This document shows positions 33,092 through 39,896 of a stretch of 48,088 nucleotides of DNA, piece after piece. Within the stretch, counting starts at the first letter, position 1. Each line of letters begins with the position of its first letter. The position numbers were made by a program, and so were the translations under genes. Where the stretch lies: the IMG/VR virus record IMGVR_UViG_3300050016_000029, positions 1 through 48,088 of that record. One strand, 5' to 3'. This stretch comes from a virus. The notes under the pieces are model-generated. The model did no database searches. It was not told the origin of the DNA and saw only the letters and a program-made list of their open reading frames with translations.

Positions 33092-33169
33092 CGGGTGCCT
33101 GTCTTGCACAAGGTTCTCATCTAGGTGAGAATGTTCCATTAGTGATAGTGGAACGCGGATAGGCACCCG
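33092..33169 (+). ncRNA. Structured RNA element with three-armed junction and GNRA loop
   Basis: A 9-bp outer helix (CGGGTGCCT 33092-33100 with AGGCACCCG 33161-33169) encloses three arms. Arm 1 is weak (CTT/AAG, 33103-33112). Arm 2 is TTCTCA/TGAGAA (33114-33131). Arm 3 is TTCCATTA/TAGTGGAA (33134-33153) with one G-U pair and a GTGA tetraloop of the GNRA class. It lies 24 bases before the ATG of the coiled-coil gene. It does not fit a tRNA: no T-loop and no 7-base anticodon loop. It could be a cis-regulatory leader, a processed small RNA or a ribozyme; class unknown. Confidence 0.6.
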
Positions 33170-33192
33170 GCACCCTTCTAGGAGCAATCCAA

Positions 33193-33675
33193 ATGGAACA
33201 GGCTATCCAGGTTAGCCCCGTTACGGAGAGCGAAATGGAACAAGCTCGGAATGTCTTCCAGCGTATGATTGACGGAGTGGTCAACGCTAGTGCGGTGGCT
33301 AATCAACTCAATACTCTGGCGAAGCAAGTGGAAGCTATGAACACTGACTTAGAGTTCCTTCGTATGCGTAATAGGGAACTTGATGAGCAGGTCATAGAGG
33401 TACGCAGGCAGCGCGATCAAGCACTAGCTCGCGTTGAAGAACTCGAACGTTCACGCGGTCACGAGTTCGGGGAGGTGGAAGCGTTACAGCGTGAGGTTGA
33501 AAGTTCTCGTGCTGAGTGTGTTGCCCTTCGTGGTGACTTGGTTGATGCCAAGCGTGATCGTGATGACGCGATGTATTCTAATCTCGACTTGAAGGATCGT
33601 TACGACAGTGCTAAGGCCATGATTGATAAGGCTTCGGCAATCTTCTGCCAAGGCAATCCTACGGAATATCGCTAA
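33193..33675 (+). CDS. Coiled-coil early protein, 160 aa
   Basis: Start ATG at 33193 follows CTAGGAGCAATCCAA. From about residue 40 to 150 it is a nearly continuous heptad coiled coil (LAKQVEAMNTDLEFLRMRNRE, quoted partly; RRQRDQALARVEELER). N-terminal 40 residues are less regular. No enzymatic motif. It lies between the structured RNA and a second hairpin, so its message is flanked by structure on both sides. Confidence 0.75.
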   Translation: MEQAIQVSPVTESEMEQARNVFQRMIDGVVNASAVANQLNTLAKQVEAMNTDLEFLRMRNRELDEQVIEVRRQRDQALARVEELERSRGHEFGEVEALQREVESSRAECVALRGDLVDAKRDRDDAMYSNLDLKDRYDSAKAMIDKASAIFCQGNPTEYR

Positions 33676-33682
33676 CCACTAC

Positions 33683-33711
33683 TCCCCACAGTCAGCCAAG
33701 GGCTGTGGGGA
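33683..33711 (+). terminator. 9-bp intercistronic hairpin (no U run)
   Basis: TCCCCACAG (33683-33691) pairs with CTGTGGGGA (33703-33711) around an 11-base loop, just after the stop of the coiled-coil gene. AAAA follows; no T run. Confidence 0.6.
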
Positions 33712-33735
33712 AAAGCTTCAACAATGGAGGGTACG

Positions 33736-33897
33736 ATGCAAAAAGCAAAGAAGATTTGGAGTACGCTTTGTATCTGCACAAGGATCATTGCTGCACGTCA
33801 CTTTGGTCAATACAAACACAACATCTGGGACGGTGAACGGGATTATGCTGTGTACGAATGGCGCGGCCAAGACGTTTGGATACCAACAGGTAGGTAG
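33736..33897 (+). CDS. 53-aa early protein
   Basis: ATG at 33736 has GGAGGG five bases upstream; an in-frame ATG at 33724 is less well placed. The product begins MQKAKKIWSTLCICTRIIAA and ends in an aromatic, polar stretch (YAVYEWRGQDVWIPTGR). It ends just before the next promoter. Small but with an optimal ribosome site, so probably real; function unknown. Confidence 0.65.
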   Translation: MQKAKKIWSTLCICTRIIAARHFGQYKHNIWDGERDYAVYEWRGQDVWIPTGR

Positions 33898-33919
33898 CCT
33901 ATAAGGGAATATCGAAGGC

Positions 33920-33948
33920 TTGACATTTCCTCCAAAGTGTGTTACAAT
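33920..33948 (+). promoter_or_regulatory. Second early promoter, extended -10 type
   Basis: TTGACA (33920-33925), 17-bp spacer ending AAAGTGTGT, TACAAT (33943-33948). It shares the AAAGTGTG element at the same position with the promoter at 31402. It would drive the genes from 33975 on. Confidence 0.75.
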
Positions 33949-33974
33949 GCTTAGGTACAATGGGAGATTGGGTT

Positions 33975-34232
33975 ATGGTACAATCAACACAATCGAGTTC
34001 TACCACTGTAGATCGCCAAGGGCGCGAATACGCTCGCCTGTCTGAGTTGTATGCTGGTATGTATGTACAAGTTGATAGCGGCTTCACTTGTCTAGCACCT
34101 TGGACAATCCATAAGGTCAAGCGGAACGAAGGTCGCCTGTTCATTGGTTGCGCGGATGGTCACCACTATCTCGAAGGCCAACTAGCCGCAAATGGTGATA
34201 GCCTTGTAGGTATCTACTATGGCCATGACTAA
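33975..34232 (+). CDS. 85-aa early protein
   Basis: Start ATG at 33975 is chosen because GGGAGATTGGG precedes it and the promoter above starts transcription around 33955; earlier ATGs would lie in the promoter. The C-terminal 60 residues form a strand-rich pattern (AGMYVQVDSGFTCLAPW, VKRNEGRLFIGCADGHHYLEG), as in small beta-barrel (SH3/KOW-like) proteins. It overlaps the next gene by 14 bp. Family not known. Confidence 0.7.
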   Translation: MVQSTQSSSTTVDRQGREYARLSELYAGMYVQVDSGFTCLAPWTIHKVKRNEGRLFIGCADGHHYLEGQLAANGDSLVGIYYGHD

Positions 34233-34416
34233 CTGGCGCTCCCTCGAAGCCACCATCATAGACACCCTTCGCCGCGAGGGCCACACTATCGCCCTTCACG
34301 ATGACCACTACGTCATGCTCGAAACCTTCCGCGCGGAAGATGGCCGCTATACTCCAATTCCACGCCTAGCACCTACGATTAACCTCACCGCCCTCGCGAA
34401 GGCCTTAGCAGAATGA
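34219..34416 (+). CDS. 65-aa early protein
   Basis: The start is the ATG at 34219 (or 34225, two codons on), overlapping the previous stop. An N-terminal helix (WRSLEATIIDTLRREGHTIA) is followed by a strand pair and a Pro-rich turn, with a C-terminal helix (TALAKALAE). Compact fold likely; function unknown. Confidence 0.6.
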   Translation: MAMTNWRSLEATIIDTLRREGHTIALHDDHYVMLETFRAEDGRYTPIPRLAPTINLTALAKALAE

Positions 34417-34440
34417 CCTACGAAAGCCGGCTGGATTTAC

Positions 34441-34509
34441 ATGGGCAACAATGGCCCAATCGTTTCTTGCCCTCTTTGCAACAACGATGGCAAGCACCCA
34501 AGAGATTAA
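34441..34509 (+). CDS. Possible 22-aa Cys-x-x-Cys mini-protein
   Basis: ATG at 34441 opens a 22-codon frame (MGNNGPIVSCPLCNNDGKHP, then RD). The CPLC motif resembles half a zinc ribbon. Only a weak ribosome site precedes it. It might be a real micro-protein or chance; included with low confidence because the CxxC pattern is typical of zinc ribbons. Confidence 0.3.
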   Translation: MGNNGPIVSCPLCNNDGKHPRD

Positions 34510-34522
34510 CAGAGAACCCCCG

Positions 34523-34777
34523 ATGTCCGACGCAACCGAAAATCTCATCAATAACCAGACGCAGCTAGATGCTGATGGCACGATGGTGGGCGTTTCCCGC
34601 CAAGCCCTTGAGGAAACGCTGGGCGAACTCGAATACGCCTATCGCTGTATCGAGAATGGCTTCGCCACTGGCAATTACGATTTCACCGTATTACGCACTC
34701 GCGCGTCCCTCCACCTAGCCGAACTTGATGGCGGTGTTGGTGCTCGCCGTTCCCTTCTTCTGAAATTGTCACGGTAG
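34523..34777 (+). CDS. 84-aa early protein
   Basis: The start ATG at 34523 gives MSDATENLINNQTQLDADG, then a helical region (VSRQALEETLGELEYAYRCIE) and a basic end (RRSLLLKLSR). Upstream in-frame starts are not needed and would overlap another frame. No family recognised. Confidence 0.6.
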   Translation: MSDATENLINNQTQLDADGTMVGVSRQALEETLGELEYAYRCIENGFATGNYDFTVLRTRASLHLAELDGGVGARRSLLLKLSR

Positions 34778-34781
34778 GCCG

Positions 34782-34976
34782 ATGACCAGACTCGCCCCTA
34801 CGTTCTCCCCAAAGGCCATCGAGGCTGCGGCAAAGGTGATGTTCGAGCATGAGAGACTTGCCGATTTGCCAGAGGTGTATGACTTAGATTTGGAATGGGA
34901 AAAACTCGGTGAGGCGCAAGACTATTGGACTGAGGGCGTCATAGGAATTTTGGAGGCTGCCGCTTTGGCAATTTAG
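34782..34976 (+). CDS. 64-aa acidic early protein
   Basis: A helical acidic protein: SPKAIEAAAKVMFEHERLAD, then an aspartate/tryptophan stretch (DLDLEWEKLGEAQDYWTEG) and a C-terminal helix. It lies 4 bases after the previous stop. Acidic small early proteins can mimic DNA, but this one is too short to claim so. Function unknown. Confidence 0.6.
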   Translation: MTRLAPTFSPKAIEAAAKVMFEHERLADLPEVYDLDLEWEKLGEAQDYWTEGVIGILEAAALAI

Positions 34977-34980
34977 GCCG

Positions 34981-35103
34981 ATGCCCGACATTCACGGAAC
35001 CAGAGAAGAATTGGTTGCTCTTATCGGTGAGCAATACGCCGAGATTAAGCGGCTTCGGGCGGCGCTCAAGACGCTTGAGGAATTGGGAACGCGCAAAGGC
35101 TAA
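34981..35103 (+). CDS. 40-aa coiled-coil mini-protein
   Basis: ATG at 34981, 4 bases after the previous stop. Product MPDIHGTREELVALIGEQYA, then EIKRLRAALKTLEELGTRKG. The end resembles the EIxRLRAALxxLEE tail of many short proteins found in alphaproteobacterial phages. Probably a dimer-forming helix. Tight packing supports it. Confidence 0.6.
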   Translation: MPDIHGTREELVALIGEQYAEIKRLRAALKTLEELGTRKG

Positions 35104-35108
35104 GGTCA

Positions 35109-35282
35109 ATGAAAACCTCTTACGAAATCGCCATCATAGCCTTGCTAGCAACCATAACCGCCGCTTGGGTAGCAGATGCACCGCATCGCTTCCTCGCAAG
35201 CTGCAAACCTACCATCGTTTCCTTATCAATCATTAGCATTCCTTGGGGATGCCCAGGAGGAGATAGACATGTTGTTCGATAA
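35109..35282 (+). CDS. 57-aa single-TM protein
   Basis: ATG at 35109. N-terminal MKTSYEIAIIALLATITAAW looks like a TM or uncleaved signal anchor; a second hydrophobic patch (IVSLSIISIPWG) follows. It overlaps the next gene by 13 bp, and the ribosome site of that gene (AGGAGGAG) lies inside it. Role unknown. Confidence 0.5.
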   Translation: MKTSYEIAIIALLATITAAWVADAPHRFLASCKPTIVSLSIISIPWGCPGGDRHVVR

Positions 35283-35586
35283 GAGATGGTTAAAGCCGAA
35301 GACAATCGAACCCTCGCTTGAAGGGCTGATTGAGTGGTTGGAGAAGCAACCGCCTAAAGGCGAGTATGATTGGAGCGACACAAGCATGTCACCCGGTTGT
35401 GTTGGGCAGCAATACCTTAAAGCGGTGGGACTAACCAAAAAGGACCTATGTTGTTACCTGCCCTTGACCACCTTTATATTCAACGGCGATACTAAGGCTT
35501 GCGCGATTGTAACGCTGGAACGTCCTTGGACCTTCGGCGCAGCCCTAGCCCGTGCGAGGCAGCTATGTCCTTCTTCTCCTTCTTAA
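35270..35586 (+). CDS. 105-aa early protein
   Basis: Start ATG at 35270, preceded by CAGGAGGAGATAGAC, which decides it. It has a WLEKQPPKGEYDWSDTSMSP segment and Cys residues at CVGQ and DLCCY. The ending FGAALARARQLCPSSPS is helical. Family unknown. A longer open frame from 35176 lacks a good site. Confidence 0.65.
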
Positions 35587-35597
35587 GGACTATCATC

Positions 35598-36113
35598 ATG
35601 AAGCGCAAACCTACCTTCTTGTATAACCTACGCACTGAGGGCGATCACTACATCATCACCAAGCATGATGAGGATATGGAGGTAGTCTCGAAGTACAACA
35701 TGAGCGCGGATGGCCATGAGTGTGATTGCCCCCAAGGCCACAAGCCCACCTGCCGCCATCGCAAGATGTTCCCAATGATGCTCGAACGCGTAGACACCGG
35801 CTGGTTCTTCGACTTCGACAACACCGGCCTATGGAGCGATCCTTTTGGAACTGAGACTCCACGCGACTTGGATGTCCCTGTTGATGAGAGTGGCCTTGAA
35901 GCTGATGGCACCGAAGACATGCTTGATGGGCTTGAGAAGGATGAGCTACTTGCGAGCGAAGCGAGTTCGGTTCCTATACCACCCAACCCACCCAACCCAC
36001 TCGAAGCCTTCGACAAGGCTATGCTTGAACCAGTGATTGATCGAACCCTTAAAATCATGAATGAGAAGGGCCTACTTCCGAAGACTGACGCGCCGCTACG
36101 GAGGCGGTTTTGA
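35598..36113 (+). CDS. SWIM zinc-finger-like protein; ends in the L-x-R-R-F signature
   Basis: A 171-aa protein starting at ATG 35598 (AAGGA upstream). The N-terminal part has HECDCPQGHKPTCRHRKMF: Cys42, Cys44, Cys52 and His54, the CxC..CxH pattern of SWIM zinc fingers, which bind DNA or proteins. The rest is an acidic linker (DLDVPVDESGLEADGTED), a Pro-rich turn and a C-terminal helix, ending DAPLRRRF. A known phage or prophage SWIM protein role is not established; DNA-associated is likely. It overlaps the next gene by 4 bp. Confidence 0.75.
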   Translation: MKRKPTFLYNLRTEGDHYIITKHDEDMEVVSKYNMSADGHECDCPQGHKPTCRHRKMFPMMLERVDTGWFFDFDNTGLWSDPFGTETPRDLDVPVDESGLEADGTEDMLDGLEKDELLASEASSVPIPPNPPNPLEAFDKAMLEPVIDRTLKIMNEKGLLPKTDAPLRRRF

Positions 36114-36322
36114 CTACAGTCAAGGATTGGGCCAACACGATTGGTAAGGTCGATATGGATGCTATTGCTAGGATACTTACCGAGTCCAACGCCTTGCTTG
36201 AAGACCTAATGGCGAATGAACCACCGCCCGTACCACGTCCATGGTGGGTGAGAATGCGTATGAACTTGGGCGACTGGCTGATCCTACAAGGCATTCGCCT
36301 CGGAGGCGATTATGACTACTAA
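36110..36322 (+). CDS. 70-aa early protein, TTG start
   Basis: Start TTG at 36110 overlaps the TGA before it; GGAGGCGG is the ribosome site, formed by the Arg codons at the end of the SWIM gene. An acidic N-terminal helix (VDMDAIARILTESNALLED) is followed by a Trp-Pro-rich region (PPPVPRPWWVRMRMNL), perhaps membrane-proximal or amphipathic. Function unknown. Confidence 0.6.
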   Translation: MTTVKDWANTIGKVDMDAIARILTESNALLEDLMANEPPPVPRPWWVRMRMNLGDWLILQGIRLGGDYDY

Positions 36323-36650
36323 GAAGAAGCTTACAGATAGTGTGGCTGTCACTGGCCGCCCTGCGTGGAGCGTAACCTGCTGGGTCGATGACCTATGGCT
36401 CTATGTAGAAATGCCCCTAGCCGAAGGCGCTCCCTATATCTCCAAATTCGCCAAGACCGAAGGGGCATTTGCCAAGGCTCTAGCGATTATGTCTTCCGCT
36501 CACAAGGCAGCCGCGAAACCTACCTACAAGCAAACCGCCGCGCCAACCATTACCCGACGCCATCGTGGCCGCAAGGTAGATGAGTTCACTCCCGCACAGG
36601 AAGCCACTATGGCTGACTTGATCCGGCGCTTCAAAGGTCCAGTTCATTGA
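36312..36650 (+). CDS. 112-aa early protein
   Basis: Start ATG at 36312 overlaps the previous gene by 11 bp. A strand-helix N-terminus (WSVTCWVDDLWLYVEMPLAE) is followed by a basic region (RRHRGRKVDEFTPAQEATMA). The C-terminal part looks helical. Small basic protein of unknown role. Confidence 0.6.
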   Translation: MTTKKKLTDSVAVTGRPAWSVTCWVDDLWLYVEMPLAEGAPYISKFAKTEGAFAKALAIMSSAHKAAAKPTYKQTAAPTITRRHRGRKVDEFTPAQEATMADLIRRFKGPVH

Positions 36651-36925
36651 TAGCCGACGATCTCAACCGCAACATACCTCCAGAATGGGAGGTCACCGCC
36701 ATTATCCTTCGTGGTGATGGCTGGGAGGCCACCGCTGGCGATGCCATAGGCAACTACGTCATGACTACAGCCGTTACCATCGAAGCTGCACTACTGAAAG
36801 CTATAACAGCTATTCTCGAAGGCGACTACTGGTACGTCTCTAAACACAACGCTACCCCAGCCCGCCCTCAGCTACGCCTATCAGACCTAGGCTTCCAATC
36901 TACACCTATCAACCGTCGCTTCTAG
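36647..36925 (+). CDS. 92-aa early protein, TTG start; ends in the I-x-R-R-F signature
   Basis: TTG at 36647 overlaps the previous stop (TTGA). It looks alpha/beta (WEVTAIILRGDGWEATAGDA), with an ending LSDLGFQSTPINRRF. It is one of the four early proteins with the shared C-terminal pattern. No family recognised. Confidence 0.6.
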   Translation: MIADDLNRNIPPEWEVTAIILRGDGWEATAGDAIGNYVMTTAVTIEAALLKAITAILEGDYWYVSKHNATPARPQLRLSDLGFQSTPINRRF

Positions 36926-36935
36926 GGGGACTACT

Positions 36936-37148
36936 ATGAATCCAGCTTACGCCTTAGCCTACTTCGAGGCTATCCGCTCTTGCTCCTACATCGTAGACGC
37001 TGATCTTCGCGATGCGATGATGAGGGAGCTTATGTATATCAACCGAGCTTTGCATCCAGGTGGGAAGGGCAACTCTAAACCTTCCCTAACCGAACCCACT
37101 CACACCGATGGCGCTATAGCCAAAGGCCGCAGGGCCATCGCTAACTAA
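36936..37148 (+). CDS. 70-aa helical early protein
   Basis: ATG at 36936 follows AGGGGGACTACT. MNPAYALAYFEAIRSCSYIV, then DADLRDAMMRELMYINRAL, helical and compact, followed by a polar tail. It is the last gene before the hairpin-rich leader of the porin gene. Function unknown. Confidence 0.6.
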   Translation: MNPAYALAYFEAIRSCSYIVDADLRDAMMRELMYINRALHPGGKGNSKPSLTEPTHTDGAIAKGRRAIAN

Positions 37149-37150
37149 TC

Positions 37151-37204
37151 GCTGGGCGTCCAACCCAGCCTTCCGCGAGTGTACCTGCGCGGGGACAGAC
37201 AGGT
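37151..37204 (+). promoter_or_regulatory. Leader hairpins before the outer-membrane protein gene
   Basis: GCTGGG/CCCAGC (37151-37169) is a 6-bp hairpin. ACCTG (37183-37187) can pair with CAGGT (37200-37204) just before the ribosome site AAAGGAG (37208-37214), and CCGCG/CGCGG can compete with it. This may tune translation. Confidence 0.4.
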
Positions 37205-37220
37205 GCAAAAGGAGACTACA

Positions 37221-37925
37221 ATGCGTTATCGTGCATTACTACTCGGGGGCGCATGTGCACTACTCGCGTTCCCGTCATTCGCAGCCGACCTGCCGGTGAA
37301 GAACCCGCCACAGCCTGTTCCTAACCCTATGGCGGATGTCTTCACTGGATGGTTCCTAGGTGCCGAGGTAGGCGCCGACTGGGGCCATGCGAAACCGTCC
37401 ATCTCAGGAGCGACTAGCATAGACCCGACTGGCTTTGCCGGCGGCGGTTCCCTAGGCTACCGCTCTCAGGTCGCTAACGGATGGTACCTTGGCCTATCCA
37501 CCAGTCTAGACTTAGCTGGCGGCTCTCAGGTCAAAGCTATCAATAACTACACCTCCCTAACCGCCAAGAACGATTGGTTTGGAGCCACGATGGTCCAAGT
37601 CGGCTATCGCGTACTTCCTGACCTTCTCGTCTACGGTGAAGGTGGCGTAGGCTACGGAGCGAAGAAGGCTAAGCTGTTAATCTGCAACACTACCCTAAAC
37701 GACACCGAAGACGGCGTAGGTTGGGCAGTTGGTGCAGGAGCCGACTACAATCTTCGCCATATCACCGGCTATCCTATCTTGGCTACGGTGGAATACCGCC
37801 ATATCGACCTGGGCCAGACTTCCTTTGCCTTCCCGGCTGGTAGCAGCGGCTTCACTGCTGGCGCCAAGGCGAAGATCACCGATGATGCTATCCTTGTAGG
37901 AGCGAAATACAAATTCGGTAGGTAA
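37221..37925 (+). CDS. Outer-membrane beta-barrel protein, Omp25/RopB-like
   Basis: A 234-aa protein starting at ATG 37221 with AAAAGGAG upstream. It has a signal peptide (MRYRALLLGGACALLAFPSF, cleavage after SFA), and the mature start AADLPVK is characteristic of Rhizobiales outer-membrane proteins. The rest is a typical 8-stranded barrel with alternating aromatic residues (FLGAEVGADWGHAKPS, VGYRVLPDLLVYGEGGVGYG, LATVEYRHIDLG) and a C-terminal strand ending YKFGR. It was probably acquired from a host. Possible roles: superinfection exclusion (as lambda Lom-like barrels), envelope remodelling, or receptor masking. It has its own leader and end hairpins. Confidence 0.85.
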   Translation: MRYRALLLGGACALLAFPSFAADLPVKNPPQPVPNPMADVFTGWFLGAEVGADWGHAKPSISGATSIDPTGFAGGGSLGYRSQVANGWYLGLSTSLDLAGGSQVKAINNYTSLTAKNDWFGATMVQVGYRVLPDLLVYGEGGVGYGAKKAKLLICNTTLNDTEDGVGWAVGAGADYNLRHITGYPILATVEYRHIDLGQTSFAFPAGSSGFTAGAKAKITDDAILVGAKYKFGR

Positions 37926-37951
37926 GACCCCCAATACCCCAAGCTACCGAA

Positions 37952-37993
37952 GGCTGGCGGGTCTGTGTACCCTCCAAGGTTGATCCGCCAGCC
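37952..37993 (+). terminator. 9-bp hairpin after the outer-membrane protein gene
   Basis: GGCTGGCGG (37952-37960) pairs perfectly with CCGCCAGCC (37985-37993). The following AACTTCTTT is T-rich, so this is a plausible terminator, perhaps partial since genes continue after it. Confidence 0.6.
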
Positions 37994-38012
37994 AACTTCT
38001 TTAGGAGTTCCA

Positions 38013-38237
38013 ATGACCCCTCCCACCCGCGCCGACCTATTCGCCCAGATCGACGAACACATTATCAAACTCCAAGAGCTAACCGCTTCTATGGCTCACC
38101 TCTACCGCGCAGAGTTCACCAACATCATCGGTTCCAAAGACCGTGCTATGGCCGACGGTTGGCTCGCGATGTCTGAAGCTATGAAGCTTATGCGGCATCA
38201 GGTGATACAGCTTCAGAAAGGCAAGTTCATCCAATGA
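38013..38237 (+). CDS. 74-aa helical protein
   Basis: ATG at 38013 follows TTAGGAGTTCCA. An all-helical product (ADLFAQIDEHIIKLQELTAS and EAMKLMRHQVIQLQKGKF). It overlaps the next gene by 4 bp. Likely a small oligomeric helix-bundle; function unknown. Confidence 0.65.
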   Translation: MTPPTRADLFAQIDEHIIKLQELTASMAHLYRAEFTNIIGSKDRAMADGWLAMSEAMKLMRHQVIQLQKGKFIQ

Positions 38238-38485
38238 GCCTCCGCGTAGCTGGTCCAGACAAGTCCAGAGTCATAGACCTCCTCACCCACGTCCTCCAAC
38301 GCCTAACCTTCTCAGGCATCACTCGCCTACAGCAAGAACAAACAATGCAGCATCTAGCTGCCTTACAAATGATGCCTGAAGAACTAGATGTCTATTGCCG
38401 CCTCGAAGCCTTTGAGAGTGGCATGACTAAGATCACTATAACCGCCACGCCAATCACAAGGCTCCCCGATGCTACAAAGCAATAA
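38234..38485 (+). CDS. 83-aa protein
   Basis: Overlaps the gene before by 4 bp (ATGA) and the helicase gene after by 17 bp. A helical N-terminal half (VIDLLTHVLQRLTFSGITRL) is followed by a strand-rich end (MTKITITATPITRL). Its linkage to the helicase may mean a partner role; no family recognised. Confidence 0.6.
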   Translation: MSLRVAGPDKSRVIDLLTHVLQRLTFSGITRLQQEQTMQHLAALQMMPEELDVYCRLEAFESGMTKITITATPITRLPDATKQ

Positions 38486-39896
38486 ACCCACTGACGAACA
38501 AGCCTCAATCCTAGACCTCGCGCGGCTCTCAGACACTAACCTCGTCTTGAACGCCTTCGCCGGATGCGGGAAGACTACTACCTTAGAGATGGTAACCAAT
38601 GTCGTTAAGCAAAAACCTATCCTCTATCTCGTCTTCAACAAGCGCAATGCCGAAGAAGCTGAAGGTCGCATGGGACCTAACACAACCGTTCGAACCTTCA
38701 ACGGTATGGGCCATAGGGTCTGGACGAAGGTTGTGGGTAAGCCACTTGGCAAACCTGAAACCAAGAAATCCCAAATCATCCTCAGGGAGTTAATTAATGC
38801 CGAAGCGAAGCCGCTCCAAGCGGAAATCTGGGAAAGCTTCTGGGAGATTATATCTGGCGTTGCGATGGCCAAAGCCATTGGTTATATACCCGAAGGGAAA
38901 TATCCTAAAGCCCGGCGACTCGTCTCGCGCGAAGCTCTCCACGCCAAGCTTGACGAAGTCCCCTCAGACCTTACTTCAGACTTCATTGATTCCGTACTCG
39001 AAGCGTCAATCCGCCAATCCTACAAGGGCCACATTGACTATAACGATCAGATTTACATGCCCGCCCTATTTGAAGGATCATTTCCGAAGTTTCCGCTCGT
39101 CCTCATCGATGAAGCGCAAGACCTTAATCCTACAAATCATGCCATGGTTGATAAGCTTGTCAGGGGTCGGGTCATGGCCGTCGGCGATCCGTTCCAATCT
39201 ATTTACGGTTTTAGGGGTGCGGTGCAAGGTGGAATGGGGGCCCTCACCGGAAAGTTCAAGATGCAAGGGGCGGACCTCAGCGTCTCGTTCCGTTGTCCCA
39301 GAGCAGTGGTTGAGGCATCCCGATGGAGGGTTCCCCAATTCAAATGGATAAAGGAAGGTGGTCATGTCGAAAGACTCAGCGATCTTGCTACTCACAGTAT
39401 CCCAGACGGCGCAGCTATTATATGCCGTAACAATGCTCCCTTATTTAGATTGGCACTTCGTTTACTTAGCAATAAGCGCAGCGTGTCTGTCGCTGGTAGT
39501 GATATCGGGCCTCGCCTCATTGCGCTCATGAGGAAGCTAGGGCCTGATTCTATGTTGAAGGCAAGTGTGATGTCTTCCATCGATGGTTGGCTCTCTGAAC
39601 GCCTCGCCAAAGAGTCGAAGACCGCCGAAGACCTAGCTGCATGTATGAAGGTCTTTGCGGAGTTTGGTTCGTCTTTAGGCCAAGCTATCTCCTACGCCGA
39701 GCATCTATTTGGGCAGAAGGGAACTATTCGCCTGTTAACAGGTCACAAAGCTAAGGGCCTAGAGTTCGATACGGTCTATCACCTCGACCCATGGTTGATT
39801 GGAGACGATGAGCAAGAACTCAACCTTCGCTATGTCATTCAGACTCGAAGCGCTAATCGCTACTACGAGATAGATGGAGCTAAGGTCTCGGCATGA
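38469..39896 (+). CDS. SF1 (UvrD/PcrA-like) DNA helicase
   Basis: A 475-aa protein with all helicase motifs: Walker A AGCGKTTT (Lys35), motif Ia YLVFNKRNAEEAE, Walker B LVLIDEAQDL, motif III VGDPFQSIYGFRGA, motif IV SVSFRCPRAV, motif V TGHKAKGLEFDTVYHLD and motif VI NLRYVIQTRSA. At 475 aa it is shorter than cellular UvrD (about 700 aa), as usual for phage forms. It unwinds DNA for replication or recombination-linked repair and sits with the nuclease and Sak4-like ATPase. A near-complete 4-bp overlap links it with the HTH gene. Confidence 0.92.
   Translation: MLQSNKPTDEQASILDLARLSDTNLVLNAFAGCGKTTTLEMVTNVVKQKPILYLVFNKRNAEEAEGRMGPNTTVRTFNGMGHRVWTKVVGKPLGKPETKKSQIILRELINAEAKPLQAEIWESFWEIISGVAMAKAIGYIPEGKYPKARRLVSREALHAKLDEVPSDLTSDFIDSVLEASIRQSYKGHIDYNDQIYMPALFEGSFPKFPLVLIDEAQDLNPTNHAMVDKLVRGRVMAVGDPFQSIYGFRGAVQGGMGALTGKFKMQGADLSVSFRCPRAVVEASRWRVPQFKWIKEGGHVERLSDLATHSIPDGAAIICRNNAPLFRLALRLLSNKRSVSVAGSDIGPRLIALMRKLGPDSMLKASVMSSIDGWLSERLAKESKTAEDLAACMKVFAEFGSSLGQAISYAEHLFGQKGTIRLLTGHKAKGLEFDTVYHLDPWLIGDDEQELNLRYVIQTRSANRYYEIDGAKVSA

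Noticed and set aside
33092-33169. tRNA
   Set aside because: The outer helix and three arms look cloverleaf-like, but there is no 7-base anticodon loop, no T-loop sequence and the arm lengths are wrong.
32492-33187. 231-aa minus-strand frame opposite the Lys/Ala-rich protein
   Set aside because: No ribosome site. Lys/Ala codons read backwards give long open frames. It would also cross the hairpin and structured RNA.
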